Counted from the stretch's first letter, positions 29,816 through 41,835 are shown. The stretch is DNA of 45,483 bases from Willaertia magna (GCA_902984215.1 CADWAF010000325.1:1-45483); one strand, 5' to 3'. Program-made: numbers and translations. Notes: generated from the sequence alone by a model not told the origin.

Positions 29816-31390
29816 TTAATCTTTACAAACATTGAGATTGAAATGAACAGGATGACATTCCAAGGTTTTGATGTTTACTAGGGCAATAGTTGGTTCCATT
29901 GTGAATGCAGGTACAGCTACAAGCCTAACCTTAACATTGTCAAATTCACAAAGTTTTGTTTCAAACTTTTTACTATTTCCACAAATATAAATGTGAGGTG
30001 TTTGTTTAATAATGAATGGGTCTCCAGTTTCAAATGGGTAACATTCTAAAAGAATGCGAATAAGAGAAAAACTGTAAATTAACAACTTACTTAGGGTATC
30101 AGGCGCAGAAGGTGCATAGTGTCCCCACTTTAAGGTATTTTCCATTACTTCCAGTCTTGATGATGTAACGTATCTCTCTATTCCCTCAATGGTTTGTCCA
30201 GAAGAAACGTAAACACTTTATGGATATTTAATTAAATATTAGAATCAATTATACTTACTCAGCACTATCTTCTTTGAAAATATGAGGATTTGTAACTAAG
30301 TGACATGTAGATAAGTTAGAACTTTTTGGTAACATACAAGGATGGATAGGTTGTTGTGGAATTGTAACATTAGATGGGTCATGTGCCCCAGGTCTAAAAA
30401 CTTTAAGATAAATTCAAAACTTTAGAATTACTTACAATATATCAACATCAATGGTACTTGCTAATCCCTCTAATAAAGAATCAACTGAATTCATAAACCC
30501 TACAATAGATTGAAGATCTTTAGGCCTAAGAGACTAAAAATTGTCAGAATATTAAGTCCTTAAATACTACTTACACCTCTAACATCAAACTTTGTACTTT
30601 TATCAGTTGGTGCTGCTACACTATTCCCAGCAACTATAACCCTCGTTATCTTTGAAACAATACCAGATTGAACATTAAAATCTCCCAATAAACCACCTAA
30701 AAAATCAAAAGCTAATTGAGTTCTTAAATAATCAAACCCTGAATCTCCACAATTTATACCTGATATCACAGCAATATAAGATTCTTCTTTTACTTTCAAA
30801 GGTCTTTGAGGGGCAGGATCATTAAAAACAAAATCAGTTGCAATAAATGTACCATGACTATCAATCTTACCAACAGCTCCTACAATTATACCAGAAATTA
30901 ATTGATTTGTCATTGTCTTATTTAATTCAGAATCTCTATTTTCAAAAACTACATTACATCTAGAACCACTACTATCTTCTAAAATTAAAAAGTCAGTTTC
31001 AGAAACACAGTTTTCTAGAGTATCATATTCTGATGAATCTTCTCCCATAGTTTTTTCCATTGTAAAATCTCTTAAAATATTTGGTTTTAATTTCATTTCT
31101 TTATATAAAGTACCAACAACTGAATATGTCACTCCATGGGTTAATTCTAACATTGTTTTAGCATGAGTTGTATTTGGAAATAATTTATTTAATTTTTTAA
31201 GTAAAGGAGGTTTTAATTCCGCAATTCTATTAAAGTATAATTTAGAAAATTGTTGTTCAAAATTTTTATTTGCTAAAAGAAAAAGAGATTTAGATTCAGT
31301 TGAATGTTCTACATGTTTTCTTTTTATTGGATTGGTTTCACTTTTTAACACGCTTGCAATAGGATTGAACGTTAATTTATCACCCAACAT
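29816..31390 (-). CDS. POLD2: DNA polymerase delta small subunit (POLD2), 5 exons, 467 aa
   Basis: Exons 30575-31390, 30436-30533, 30259-30393, 30091-30215 and 29816-30045 (introns of 41, 42, 43 and 45 nt) join in phase into 467 residues; the human protein has 469. Landmarks are the OB-fold part (YSVVGTLYKEMKLKPNIL; GIIVGAVGKIDSHGTF), the inactive phosphoesterase core (YIAVISGINCG..., VIVAGNSVAAP), PSNVTIPQQPIHPCMLPKS, then APSAPDTLKCYPFETGDPFI and HIYICGNS. It bridges the catalytic p125 and the other small subunits of replicative polymerase delta. The ATG at 31390 has an AAAAAATG context; an upstream in-frame ATG at 31420 would add ten Lys-rich residues. The stop is 28 bp before the glucosidase II beta start. 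Confidence 0.94.
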
Positions 31391-31472
31391 TTTTTCTTTT
31401 TTTTTTAAATTTTTTATCATCTTCTTTTGGCGGGTTCCAGAACATGTTGGCAGTTAAATTTTGTAAGAAAAA

Positions 31473-32684
31473 ATGACTGCAAAGCAAATAATTTATAGAA
31501 CCGAGTATTTAAATAAATTCAAACTTAAGAAACTGGAGATAAAAGATAAAATAAAGATTGTCGCGAATGGTGACAATCATATTGTTTTGGTTACTAATAA
31601 AGATGAAATATTTGGTTATGGATCGAATGAAGATGGTCAACTCGGAATGGGAGAAGTAGAAACTGTTCGTAATCTCACAAGGATTGATGGTTTCGGAAAT
31701 ATTAAAACAATAGAATGTGGTGATTCTTTCACTATTATTGTTAATGAAGATAATGAAATTTATGCCTCTGGTTTAAATTACTTTGGAATTGAAAATCAAA
31801 ATAGTTTAAAAAAATTTACAAAAATTAATCCAAATAATAATTTACAAGAAAATATAATATCTATTAGATGTGGTTTTAATTTTCTATATTTAATAACAGA
31901 TAATAATGGTTTATATGGGATTGGTTCAAATTTTCATGGACAATTAAATCTAACTCATTATTATGTTCAAAAAATTACAAAAATAGAACATCAATTTAAT
32001 ATTAAAGATATACAATGCGGAAAACATCATGCTATATTATTGGATAATTCTGGAAGGATATTTGGGATAGGATATAATAAATCTGGACAACTAGGTTGTG
32101 GAAATAACAATAATTTAAATAAATTTACAAAAATTAATTTGAATTTTAAAGTAAAAAAGGTTGCTTGCAATCCACTATCAACTTTAATAATTAATGAATT
32201 TAATGAGCTATTTGGAACGGGAGATAATGAATATGGACAATTAGGGCTAGGATATACACAAGACAGAAATATTTTCACAAAAATTACACTCTGTGGAGGT
32301 AGCAAAGATATTCATATATTTAAATCTTTTGGAAATTATAATGTTATTGTACAAGACGGTAGTTTGTATGGAACAGGGGATAATATGGACGGTCAACTTG
32401 GAATAAAAAGTAAATATTGTAAAAAGGAGGTTTATTTAGATAAATTTGCAATATTAAAACGTTTTGCAACAAAACTAAAATGTATTCATTTAAGTTTATT
32501 TTTTAATAATATAATATTAATACAGAGTAACTATAGCTTAACAAATCAAAATTTAAGTGTAATGCCCTTAATACAAAGAAAACTAATTGACCGCCAAATC
32601 CATAACACTTTTATTGATGTATCAATACAGTGTAGAGATTATGTTGATCTTGACAATAACAAAAAGAAGAGAAAGATCCATTAA
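31473..32684 (+). CDS. RCC1-repeat (ATS1/HERC-like) protein, 403 aa
   Basis: Six or seven RCC1-type blades are visible through their glycine cores: IFGYGSNEDGQLGMG, YASGLNYFGIEN, LYGIGSNFHGQLNL, IFGIGYNKSGQLGCG, LFGTGDNEYGQLGLG and LYGTGDNMDGQLGI, with HxxxL-type partners (GDNHIVLVT, CGKHHAILLD). After the propeller (to about residue 350) comes a short polar tail with a basic end (NKKKRKIH). RCC1 folds can be Ran exchange factors or plain interaction platforms. The Ran-binding loops cannot be judged here, and the many divergent blades suggest the second. It is divergent from POLD2 with 82 bp between starts. No intron. Confidence 0.8.
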   Translation: MTAKQIIYRTEYLNKFKLKKLEIKDKIKIVANGDNHIVLVTNKDEIFGYGSNEDGQLGMGEVETVRNLTRIDGFGNIKTIECGDSFTIIVNEDNEIYASGLNYFGIENQNSLKKFTKINPNNNLQENIISIRCGFNFLYLITDNNGLYGIGSNFHGQLNLTHYYVQKITKIEHQFNIKDIQCGKHHAILLDNSGRIFGIGYNKSGQLGCGNNNNLNKFTKINLNFKVKKVACNPLSTLIINEFNELFGTGDNEYGQLGLGYTQDRNIFTKITLCGGSKDIHIFKSFGNYNVIVQDGSLYGTGDNMDGQLGIKSKYCKKEVYLDKFAILKRFATKLKCIHLSLFFNNIILIQSNYSLTNQNLSVMPLIQRKLIDRQIHNTFIDVSIQCRDYVDLDNNKKKRKIH

Positions 32685-32908
32685 ACTGTTCACAACACTA
32701 ATTTCCTTTAATATTCATCAATAACGCAACACCAAGTTACTCAACAATTCAATCCTCAATAAAACCTAAAAGTTCTTTCTTTGCTCTGCTTTCTTCAATT
32801 CAAATCCTCATCTCATTCCCAATTAACAAACAGCAATCTGTGTTGCAATTAAAAAAACAAATAAATTTTTTAATGCGGAAAGCTTCACTTATTTTTAGAT
32901 CAAAAAAA

Positions 32909-34303
32909 ATGAGTAAAGAAGAAAAGAAGGATACAACAACAACTACACCAACAACAACCAAGGAAGATAAGACAATAGATAAAGACGAAGATGAAAAGAA
33001 AGATACTCCAATAAATCCATTAGATTTAGAAGAAATTGCAATTATTAAGCGATACGGACAAGGAGCATATTTTAATAAAATGTAAGTTAATTTAACACAA
33101 TTGGCTTAAACGATGATCAAATAAAAAAGAAAAGATACAGAGGATGCATTAAAAAAGATGGTACAAGAAGTAAATGAATTATGTGGAGTAAAAGAATCAG
33201 ATACAGGATTAGCTAATCCTAGTTTATGGGATATTCAACAAGATAGAGCAACACTTCAACATGAAATGCCATTACAAGTAGCTAGATGTACAAAAATTAT
33301 TGAAGATGATGAAGAAGAACCAAAATATTTAATTAATGTTCGTCAAATAGCTAAATATGTTGTTGGATTAGGAGAGAATGTTGCACCAACAGATATTGAA
33401 GAAGGTATGAGAATTGGAGTTGACCGTACAAAATATCAAATAAGAATTCCACTCCCGCCAAAAATTGACGCAAGTGTGACAATGATGACAGTAGAAGAAA
33501 AACCAGATATTACATATAATGATATTGGTGGAAGTAAAGAACAAATTGAAAAGATTAGAGAAGTTGTAGAATTACCATTATTACACCCTGAAAGATTTAC
33601 AGATTTAGGAATTGATCCACCAAAAGGAGTTTTATTATATGGTCCACCAGGTACAGGTAAAACTTTATTAGCTAGAGCTGTTGCTAATAGAACTGATGCT
33701 ACATTTATTCGTGTTATTGGATCTGAATTAGTTCAAAAGTATGTAGGTGAGGGTGCACGTATGGTTAGAGAATTATTTCAAATGGCACGTCAACGTAAGG
33801 CTTGTATAATTTTCTTTGATGAAGTTGATGCTATTGGTGGAACACGTTTTGATGATGGTGCTGGTGGTGATAATGAAGTACAAAGAACAATGTTAGAAAT
33901 TGTAAATCAATTAGATGGTTTTGAATCACGTGGTAATATTAAAGTATTGATGGCTACCAATAGACCTGATATTTTAGATCCTGCATTGATGCGTCCTGGT
34001 AGACTGGATCGTAAGATTGAATTTGGTTTACCTGATTTAGAGGCAAGAACTCATATCTTTAAAATTCATGCAAAGAATATGAATGTTGAAAAGGATATTA
34101 GATATGAATTATTAGCTCGTTTATGTCCAAATTCAACTGGTGCTGATATTAGATCAGTTTGTACAGAAGCAGGTATGTTTGCTATCAGAGCAAGAAGAAA
34201 GACTGTCTCTGAGAAGGATATGCTTGACGCAATTAATAAGGTTATTAAGGGATATCAACGTTTTAGTACAGTTGGTTACGTTGAATCTCAACATATCCAA
34301 TAA
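32909..34303 (+). CDS. RPT1: 26S proteasome ATPase subunit RPT1 (PSMC2), 448 aa
   Basis: Exons 32909-33081 and 33130-34303 (48-nt intron, donor GTAAGT) join in phase. The N-terminus is Thr/Lys/Asp-rich. The coiled-coil and OB region follows ([33 protein letters not shown]), then the AAA+ domain: Walker A GPPGTGKT (about 229-236), Walker [34 protein letters not shown] and the C-terminal [15 protein letters not shown]. The segment [21 protein letters not shown] is diagnostic of RPT1 among the six Rpt paralogues. There is no C-terminal HbYX, as is normal for RPT1. An upstream in-frame ATG at 32873 would add 12 residues; the A8 context favours 32909. It converges with the NBS1-like gene (31 bp). 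Confidence 0.96.
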
Positions 34304-34334
34304 TTATTGTAAATTGTTGTAATAAATATACTTT

Positions 34335-35967
34335 TTATTTCTTTTTTTTAGCTTTAGTTGAGGCTTTTAATAATGTTAAGAAATCTTCATCCCCACTATC
34401 TTCTGATTCACTTTCCACTTCAAATATTGAGGTATTATTGTTTACACTTTCATCTACTTTTAATTTACAAATTGAAGTGGTTGTTGTAGTAGGTTGTTGA
34501 GTTTCATCAAGTAAAACACTTGCCTGTGTTGTTGAAATAGCAGTTGTTCCCCTCAATGTTTGACTATTGCCTCCTTCTCTTTGACTACTTATTACAATAA
34601 CTGCATTTCTTCCAACAGGAGCTTTTCTAAATTTCTTTGCATTGAAAGATCCACCATTATTAGCACTATTGCTTCCTGTTTTTTGGGAATTAGTAAGTGT
34701 GTGCGTTTTTTGAGATAATGGTTCCTCTTTTGGTGTAATCAGATTAATATATTCAACAACAATAAGAGGTTCATCGTTCTCTTCTTCTTGACTATCCCTC
34801 TTTTCTTTTTTAATTTTCTTTTCTTCTTTTTCTCTCTTTCGTTTACTTGTTTCTTTTTTAACATTTTCAATATCACAATATTGTGTTGAGGAAATAGGAT
34901 CTAATGTTTGAGGTATCTCAATACCTAACTTTTTAGGTGGAGATTTAGATTTCTCATCATCCTTTGTTGTTGTAGACGTAGTTTCTTCCTTTTTTATCTT
35001 TTGAGAATTTTGGTCAACTTGTTCATTTCCCTTTGTTTCTTTTTGAGAACTAACCTTTTTGTCATCATTCTTTTCTAGTTGTTGTTGTTGAGAATTTTGA
35101 TTACTTTTCTGTGAAGAACTATCTTTCTTTTGAGAAGTACTAAAGAATATTTGAGAATAACTATCTTCATCATCCTCTCCATCACTTACAATCTCCATAT
35201 TATCTTCTTTTTTTTCTTCATTCTCCACTTGTGTTGATTGTTCCTCTTTACAAATACTTGATGTTATTAAAGAAAGAGATTGTTGTTGAGTCTTATTCTT
35301 TAGTTCATTATTATTACTTTTAGGAATAGAAGGTTTCCTTTTTAAAGTTACAAATGATTTATCAACTGATAAAATTGAAGCTAAAATATCAGAATTATTA
35401 AATAATTGAAAATTATAATAATTTAATTTTAAATTCTTTTCTTGTTCTAATGGAAAATCATTATCTAATAAAATACAATAATTTTCATATTTTCTACAAA
35501 ATTCATCATTAATCTCTTCTTTAGATCCATCAATTAATATACCATTACCTCCTTCAACTAATAATTTACTCTTTTCAAACTATTTTTATAAATATTAAAT
35601 AAAAATATTAAATAATTACTTACAACATTAGATTGTAAAGTTAAAAAATTAATCCCCTCAAACATATTTTTTCTTGCTTCATTTACCTTCAAATCTGGAC
35701 ATTTCCTTAAACCAATTTCCTTCCAACCAAATAAAGTTTCACTATTTGGAATAAAATCATTTTCATTTGGAAATGTATTAATTTTTCCTTCTTTAAAATT
35801 CTCTAAAGCTTCAACAAATTTCATTGTAATAATAGGTATACATTGTAATAAAGCTAATGCTAACTTTTCAGTTATTGTAAAATCTTTACCTTCTTGTACT
35901 ATTAAATGTGTACATTGTGGTGACCAGATGGTTGCATATTTTACATCAATTGATTGACAATATTTTG
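34335..35967 (-). CDS. NBS1/nibrin-like gene, N-terminus missing
   Basis: Two exons, 35624-35967 and 34335-35579, are joined by a 44-nt intron (phase 0). The first opens in the middle of a BRCT fold (IWSPQCTHLIVQEG, then LALLQCIPIITMKFVEALE). It leads into the second BRCT-like part (FEGINFLTLQSNV, EGGNGILIDGSKEE) that corresponds to nibrin, with long disordered Ser/Gln/Lys-rich sequence after it. Near the C-terminus NAKKFRKAPVGRNAVIVIS resembles the nibrin MRE11-binding patch, and EDSGDEDFLTLL the acidic ATM-binding tail. NBS1 links MRE11-RAD50 to ATM at DNA breaks. The FHA domain and the beginning of BRCT1 are not found upstream; a TGA blocks the frame just before 35967, where an acceptor-like TAG stands. 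Confidence 0.6.
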
Positions 35968-36845
35968 CTATTCATTTGGAATAGTTAATGTAAAATCATT
36001 TAAAAAAGTTAAAACATTTAAAAACGTATCAAAATTATCTGTCACATCCCAACTTAATATTCCAGTAAATATTTTCTCGGTGTTTGTTTTATGAACTATT
36101 GTTTTCACACTTGTCACAACACCAAAATTTCCACCTCCACCTCCTCTTAAAGCCCAAAATAAATTAGTATTATTTTCTTTGTTAACCCTTAATACCTCAC
36201 CATTTGCTGTAATCATTTCAACTTCAATAAGGTTATCAATAGCTAAACCATAAGAACGACTTAGCATTGAATAGCCACCACCCAACGTGTAGCCAATTAC
36301 ACCAACCAAGGGACATGTACCTGCAACTGGAACATATGGAGCTAAGGAAGGGTAGATAACAGACCAATTTAATCCAGCTTCAATCTTTGCAATGGCAGAA
36401 CGATCATTTATATTTGCAATGATTGATGTCTTATTAAAGTATTTCATGTGTAAAACAATGTCTTTATTTAAACAGTATCCTGTAATATTATTTTAATAAA
36501 TTTAATGAAATAATTAATAAATAATTAATAAATTTTTACAATACCTGCTGCTGAATGTCCACCTCCCCTAACAGTCAACGTTTGATTATACTTTTGTGCA
36601 AAACGTATAGTTTCAATTATATCTTGATTAATTACTGGAAGAACTAATAACTTTGGGAATGATTGATATAAACCATTATCAATTAAAATCAAAGAATGAT
36701 AATCTTTATCTTCAGGTGTCAATATAGAACCTTTAATTTTACTTTGCAAATCATTGATAGGAAGAACAAAGTTTAATGACGGTCCAATAAGAAACAGTAA
36801 AAACAATAAAATAGCTGCTTCCACAAAAACACCTTGTATAAACAT
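35968..36845 (-). CDS. BBE-like FAD-linked oxidase, C-terminus missing, 270 aa
   Basis: Exons 36545-36845 and 35968-36479 are joined by a 65-nt intron, the longest here. MFIQGVFVEAAILLFLLFLI is a signal peptide. The FAD-binding PCMH fold follows: VRGGGHSAAGYCL (the GGHS His is the usual 8-alpha-FAD attachment site, rebuilt across the splice), GTCPLVGVIGYTLGGGYSML and LRGGGGGNFGVVTSVKT. Berberine-bridge-type oxidases continue for about 200 further residues with a substrate domain and BBE tail. Here the frame stops at TAG 35970-35968, and the following bases encode the middle of an unrelated NBS1-like BRCT domain. The protein is therefore probably non-functional or a recombination product. The frame is open upstream to 37031 without a better start. 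Confidence 0.7.
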
Positions 36846-37098
36846 TATTTTTTGAATTGCTGAACTAGAACTCTTTCTCGGAGATTGAATTTCGTTTACA
36901 AAAGTAAGTGAAAATGTCAACCAACAAATTATTAATCTAATAGTTTGTCTTTTCTCCAAATCAAGAAGAAAATACCAAAAGCCAACTAACAACTGAGAGT
37001 TGCTGGCAATCCAACAATTAATTTTAATCATTTCAGTCCCACCCTTTTATTTTTGTGAAATATCCTTCCTTGACTTTTTTCTAGAAATTGAATTAAAA

Positions 37099-40000
37099 AT
37101 GAAAAACGATGAAATAGAAGGGAGCATAAAAGAAGAAAAAAGATCAACGCCACAACAAGAGATAATGATAAGTAATAATAATAACGAAAATAATAAAGAA
37201 GAAGAGACTACTATTATTGTTTTAGAAGATACAATTGAAAATGACATTTTGAATAGTAGCGAAGAAGAAGAAGAAACAACAAATGATGGATTAAAGGCCT
37301 TTTTGGAAGAAAATTATTTTCTTCCACAATTCCATCAACAACATACAAATCATGCCATTCTATTAAACAATGGAGAATATTGTATGAATTGTAATTGTCA
37401 ATTCCTTTTAGATAATACTCAACTATCCATTCGTAGAAGAAAAACATTTCAGTTTTTAAAGGAAATGATCCAAAAAGAATTAAATCAAACGCAACAACAA
37501 CATTTTTACAATTCACAAATAAATCCTTTTATTATTATAGATAATAATAAAGTAAATTTAATTGTAAATCAATTATTGAAATTAAGTTTAACATTGTTGA
37601 GTAATGAAATTGATTTTATTAAATTAAATAGTAGAACTACGTTAGATGGTGAGATACTGGAAAGTATAATTGAGTTGTTATTTGAGATAATGACAGTTGA
37701 TAGTTTGATGGATAATTTAGAATTAATTACAAATATGGTAAGTATTTTTTTAATTTTATTTTATTTAATTTTTTGTAAAGTTTATTGAATTTAATCAAGA
37801 TTGTTTAAAATATTGGATTTTATTTTTATGTGAAATGTTTAAATTTATTGAAAAGAATTTACAAAATAATATTTTAAATAATAATTTAATTAAAATAATT
37901 GAAAAATTATTAATTTTTTTACAAAATTATTTAAATGAAGATATTAAAACAAGTATTTATTTTATTTTACATTTATTTTGTAAAAATATTTATGAAAAGG
38001 AAATTATTTTAAATTTATTTAATGAAAATATTTTTTTAATTATTTTTGAAAATTTAATTAAATCAGATTGTAATGATTTACAAATGAATATTTTAGCTTT
38101 ATTTTTTACAATAATTTCTTTTGAAAATATTTTAGAAGATTTAAATTTTATTTTTTGTAAACATTTTACAAAAATGAATGATGCAATTATTTCTGTAATT
38201 TTATCAACAAATATTTCAATACAATTATTAAATATTAAAATTATATTTTTATTATCAAAAAATTGTAAAGATTTATTACAATATTTTATTCAATCAGATA
38301 TTACTGATTTTTTATTTGAAATTTTAAAAACAAATTCAAATATTCTTTTGGAAACCATTTTATTAATTTTAAATTTATTTTTAGATTTACCAAATTTTAT
38401 AAATAAATTTATTTCTTTTGGAATTGATAATTTTATAACTATTACAATGATTCCTTATTTAGAAGAAGGTAAATATCTTAAAGAAGATGAATTTATCTTA
38501 ATTAATAAAGAACTAGAAATTATCTTAAAAGTTTTAAATCAATTTACAATGATTGAAATTAAATATCAACAAACAATTAAACAATTAATTTATTTTTTAG
38601 ATAAATTTTATCCAATTTTATTATTTCATTTAAATAATAATGAAGAGAAAGATAGAGTATTATCTTGTCATTTAATAATGATTCAATTAATACAATTTAT
38701 AATTAAACATTTAAGTGATTCTAATGAATTATTAATAGATCAACATCAAAGTAATAATAATGAAGAAGGAAATCAAGAGAATGTAGTTTTATATCAATTG
38801 ATAATGAAAATGACATCTTTTATATCAAAGATATTTGAATTATATGAAGATTTATCTATTCAATTAATGAATAGTTCTCTTGTTGTAAATAATAATGGAA
38901 ATGTTGAGTTATTTGAAGAGAATTTATCTTTTTGTTTTTCAATTTATAATTTAATTATTTATAAAAAGAATTTATTTAATAGAGAATATGAAAATATAAT
39001 TATTTATTTTGAAGAAAATATTTTATTAACAAGTAGTAATAATATATTTGAAATTTTAACTACATCAAATTATTTACCTTTACTTTTTGAAATATTTAAT
39101 TTTTTATCAAATCATTTACAATTTAATTTATTTAAAGAAGAAAATAATTTATTATCTTATCATTTAAGTAAGTATAATTACAATAATATATTTATTAATT
39201 ACAATAAATAGTTAATAGAAAATTATTTTCTACATTATCTAGAATAAGTTTATTAGTTGAAGAGAATCATACTTTACAAACTACAATGAAAACATTTATT
39301 GTAAATGTATTTTGTGAAATGAAAGTATTTCCTTTAGAAAAGAGAAATGATTTAATTTCTTCCATTACAAAATTACAATGTAAGTTATTTTTATAATTTA
39401 TTTTTTTTAATAAATTATTTAATAAATAGTAATACCATATAATTTATTAAATTTATTAATTGAACAAGATGATAATGATTTACAAAAAGAATTTATAATT
39501 TTATTTTTTTATATTTCATTTATTCATGATGATTATTTAATTGAACCACAAATTATAATTGATTATTTATTACAATTTATAAATAATTATAATAATTTAC
39601 AAAATTTAAATGCAATTTGTAAAATGAAATGTTGTGAATTAATTTCATTAGTTTCATTAGGTTTATTTATTGAAGATAAAAAAATTTATTGTAACCAAAT
39701 TACATTACAAAAAAATATTTCTTTATTATTTGATAGTTTATTTTCATTACAAAATTATTTTACAATATCTGATTTTAATAATAATATTAGAAATGATATT
39801 ATAAATTCATTAATGTTATTTACAAAATGGTTATCTTTCCAACAAGAAGAATTCCAAAATAAGGAAATGATTAAATTATTTTTTAAACAGTTAATTAAAT
39901 TAAAAAAGTTAATTACAATTAAGGAATTTATTGTATTGTTTGTAAATGCTAGGTTTGATATGATTCAATTTATAATTGTAAGTATTGTAACAACTATTTA

Positions 40001-41372
40001 ATAATATTTAATTATTATTATAAAAAGGAATTACTAAAAGAAGAAGAACAAATTGATAATATTTTATTTTGTTTAGAAATGATAACTGAATATTTAAAAG
40101 AAAATATAACTTTACAATTATCTTTTATTTCTAATCAAATAATTGAACCATTATTATTTATTTATTATACTAATTTAAAGAAAAATAATTTAAATGATTT
40201 ATATATAATTAAATTATTAAAATTAATAGGAAATATTTTATATTTTAATAAATATAATAAAATTGAATTATCTAATTCAATTACAATATATACTTATATT
40301 ATAAAAATATTAAATTATTTTACATTTAATTATAATATTTCAGAAATTAAAAATATAAATATGTATTTAAATATAATTTCATTAATTTATTATTATTGGA
40401 TTGAAAATGATTACAATAACAATATTAGAGTATTATCTATAATAGATGATTTATCAAATAGATTAAAATTATCTTTACAAAAGATAATGGAATATATTCA
40501 ATTTAAAAAGGAAAATGAAATTATTTTATTATTGACAAGTTTTTTACAATTAATTATTTTATTAATTAAATTATTAAGTATTGATAAAAATAGAAAGAGA
40601 TTACAATCTATTTTATTTTCATTAGATAATTATTTTGATTATTTTATGAATTTAATTTTAAGTAGTTCTTCTCCATTAATTAAATTGTTGACATTAATTT
40701 CTTTTTATTTCCAATTATTGAAAGTAAATACATTAAGTATAAATTATGAATTTAAATTTATACATTCATTATTATCCAACATGTTAAGTGTAAGTAAATT
40801 TTTATTGTAATTTTTGTTAAAACCATTAGAGAGAAGAATTATTAAGGATATATTCCGTTTTGTTAATCGAATTATTGGAAAGTAATAATGGAAATTTATT
40901 CTTTAGTAATAACGTTTGGAATGAATTTATAGTTGATCAATTATTGATTTCTGAAAATGAATTATCTACTTTAATTTATTTTACTTTATTATTTGAAAAT
41001 GTTAAAGATATTTCAGTCAAATTAATAAATTCTAAGGAATTATTTGTGTTGTTAGATGAACTGTTTAAATCAGAGGAGAATACAGAAGTTACTAATTATT
41101 ATTTGTTGAGGTTGACAAAACAATTATTTAAACATTCTAATAATTTGCCTGATGAAAATATTGTTAGTAGAATGAAACAGTGGATAAGTGGATTAAAGGG
41201 TAATGAGCAGGTATTATTTCAAAATGGTGAAGAAGATACATTAGTTTCAAAAGATATTAACGATTTATTTATAATAGATAAATTATTAAGGGTGAAATAT
41301 TTGGAGGGAAGCATTCCTCAATATAATGAATTACTTGAAGAAATGAAAAAAGAAATGGAAGGTATACCTTAA
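37099..41372 (+). CDS. Large ARM/HEAT-like helical protein, 6 exons, 1348 aa
   Basis: Exons 37099-37737, 37781-39167, 39212-39379, 39430-39977, 40028-40789 and 40830-41372 join in phase with introns of 43, 44, 50, 50 and 40 nt, giving one 1348-residue frame. I do not recognise it. The first 70 residues are acidic and disordered. A short Cys segment follows (YCMNCNCQFL). From about 160 on the sequence is almost all amphipathic helices rich in Leu, Ile, Asn and Phe, in the helix-turn-helix rhythm of armadillo/HEAT proteins. There is no signal peptide, membrane anchor or catalytic motif. Codon use is extremely AT-rich (AAT, TTA, ATT). It shares a divergent start region with the BBE-like gene. 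Exon 3 could use an acceptor six bases further on. Confidence 0.72.
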
Positions 41373-41545
41373 TATTAAAGATAATGCAGTATTCTACATG
41401 TATTGTATGTACTAGACTTGAGGTTTGAATTTAACCTTATGGGCTCATGGACCAAAAAGAGAATGAAGGAAATATTAATTAACCATAATTTTAAAGTTTA
41501 TTTTTTCTCATCACTTGACCACCCCAAAAATTTACCTTCTCTTTC

Positions 41546-41835
41546 GCTGGGTGGCAACACTGTAACTACGCAAGTAGCAGCAACAAGACTTTGGAATGCT
41601 TAACTACAATACTCTCCTTCATGTAATATAGTGACGATGTTCTGTCCAAACCTTGAGGCTTGTCAGCATAGAGGTCTTCCTGTAAAGGTTGAAATCTAGG
41701 GTGTATAATGAAGTTTGAACCGGGCGAGGCTGGATAACAGAGCAGCTCATAGAACTCTCAAGCGATAAGGTTGGATAGCAGAACTGAGCTTGAGTATGAA
41801 GGAGGTGTTGTGTGTGAGTCTGACTAAAGTTTTTT
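41546..41835 (+). ncRNA. Signal recognition particle (7SL) RNA
   Basis: The fold has the two SRP domains. The 5' Alu part has helix 2 GCUG/CAGC (41546-41549 with 41578-41581), helix 3 GUG-GCAA-CAC (41551-41560), the conserved UGUAA turn (41561-41565) and helix 4 CUAC-GCAA-GUAG (41566-41577). Helix 5 closes as CUCCUUCAU/AUGAAGGAG (41614-41622 with 41796-41804) and AGACUU/GAGUCU (41586-41591 with 41816-41821). The S domain has a helix 6 tip with GUAA tetraloop (41682-41685) and the SRP54-binding helix 8, GAACCGGGCGAGG..., GGAUAACAGAGCAG (41732-41745) and CUCAUAGAACUC, which follows the human GUCGGAAACGGAGCAGGUC pattern. It ends at a six-T stop. Human SRP RNA is about 300 nt. Base content is clearly less AT-rich than the flanks. 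Confidence 0.9.
41830..41835 (+). terminator. RNA polymerase III terminator of SRP RNA
   Basis: A run of six T on the plus strand follows directly after helix 5 closes, as expected for Pol III release. Confidence 0.75.

Noticed and set aside
37000..37098. Upstream extension of the large helical protein
   Set aside because: No ATG in this part; the first ATG (37099) has AAAA before it, and the region overlaps the leader of the divergent oxidase gene.
41403..41603. 66-residue plus-strand ORF
   Set aside because: It runs into the 5' domain of the SRP RNA, has no recognisable product and its codons do not resemble those of neighbouring genes.
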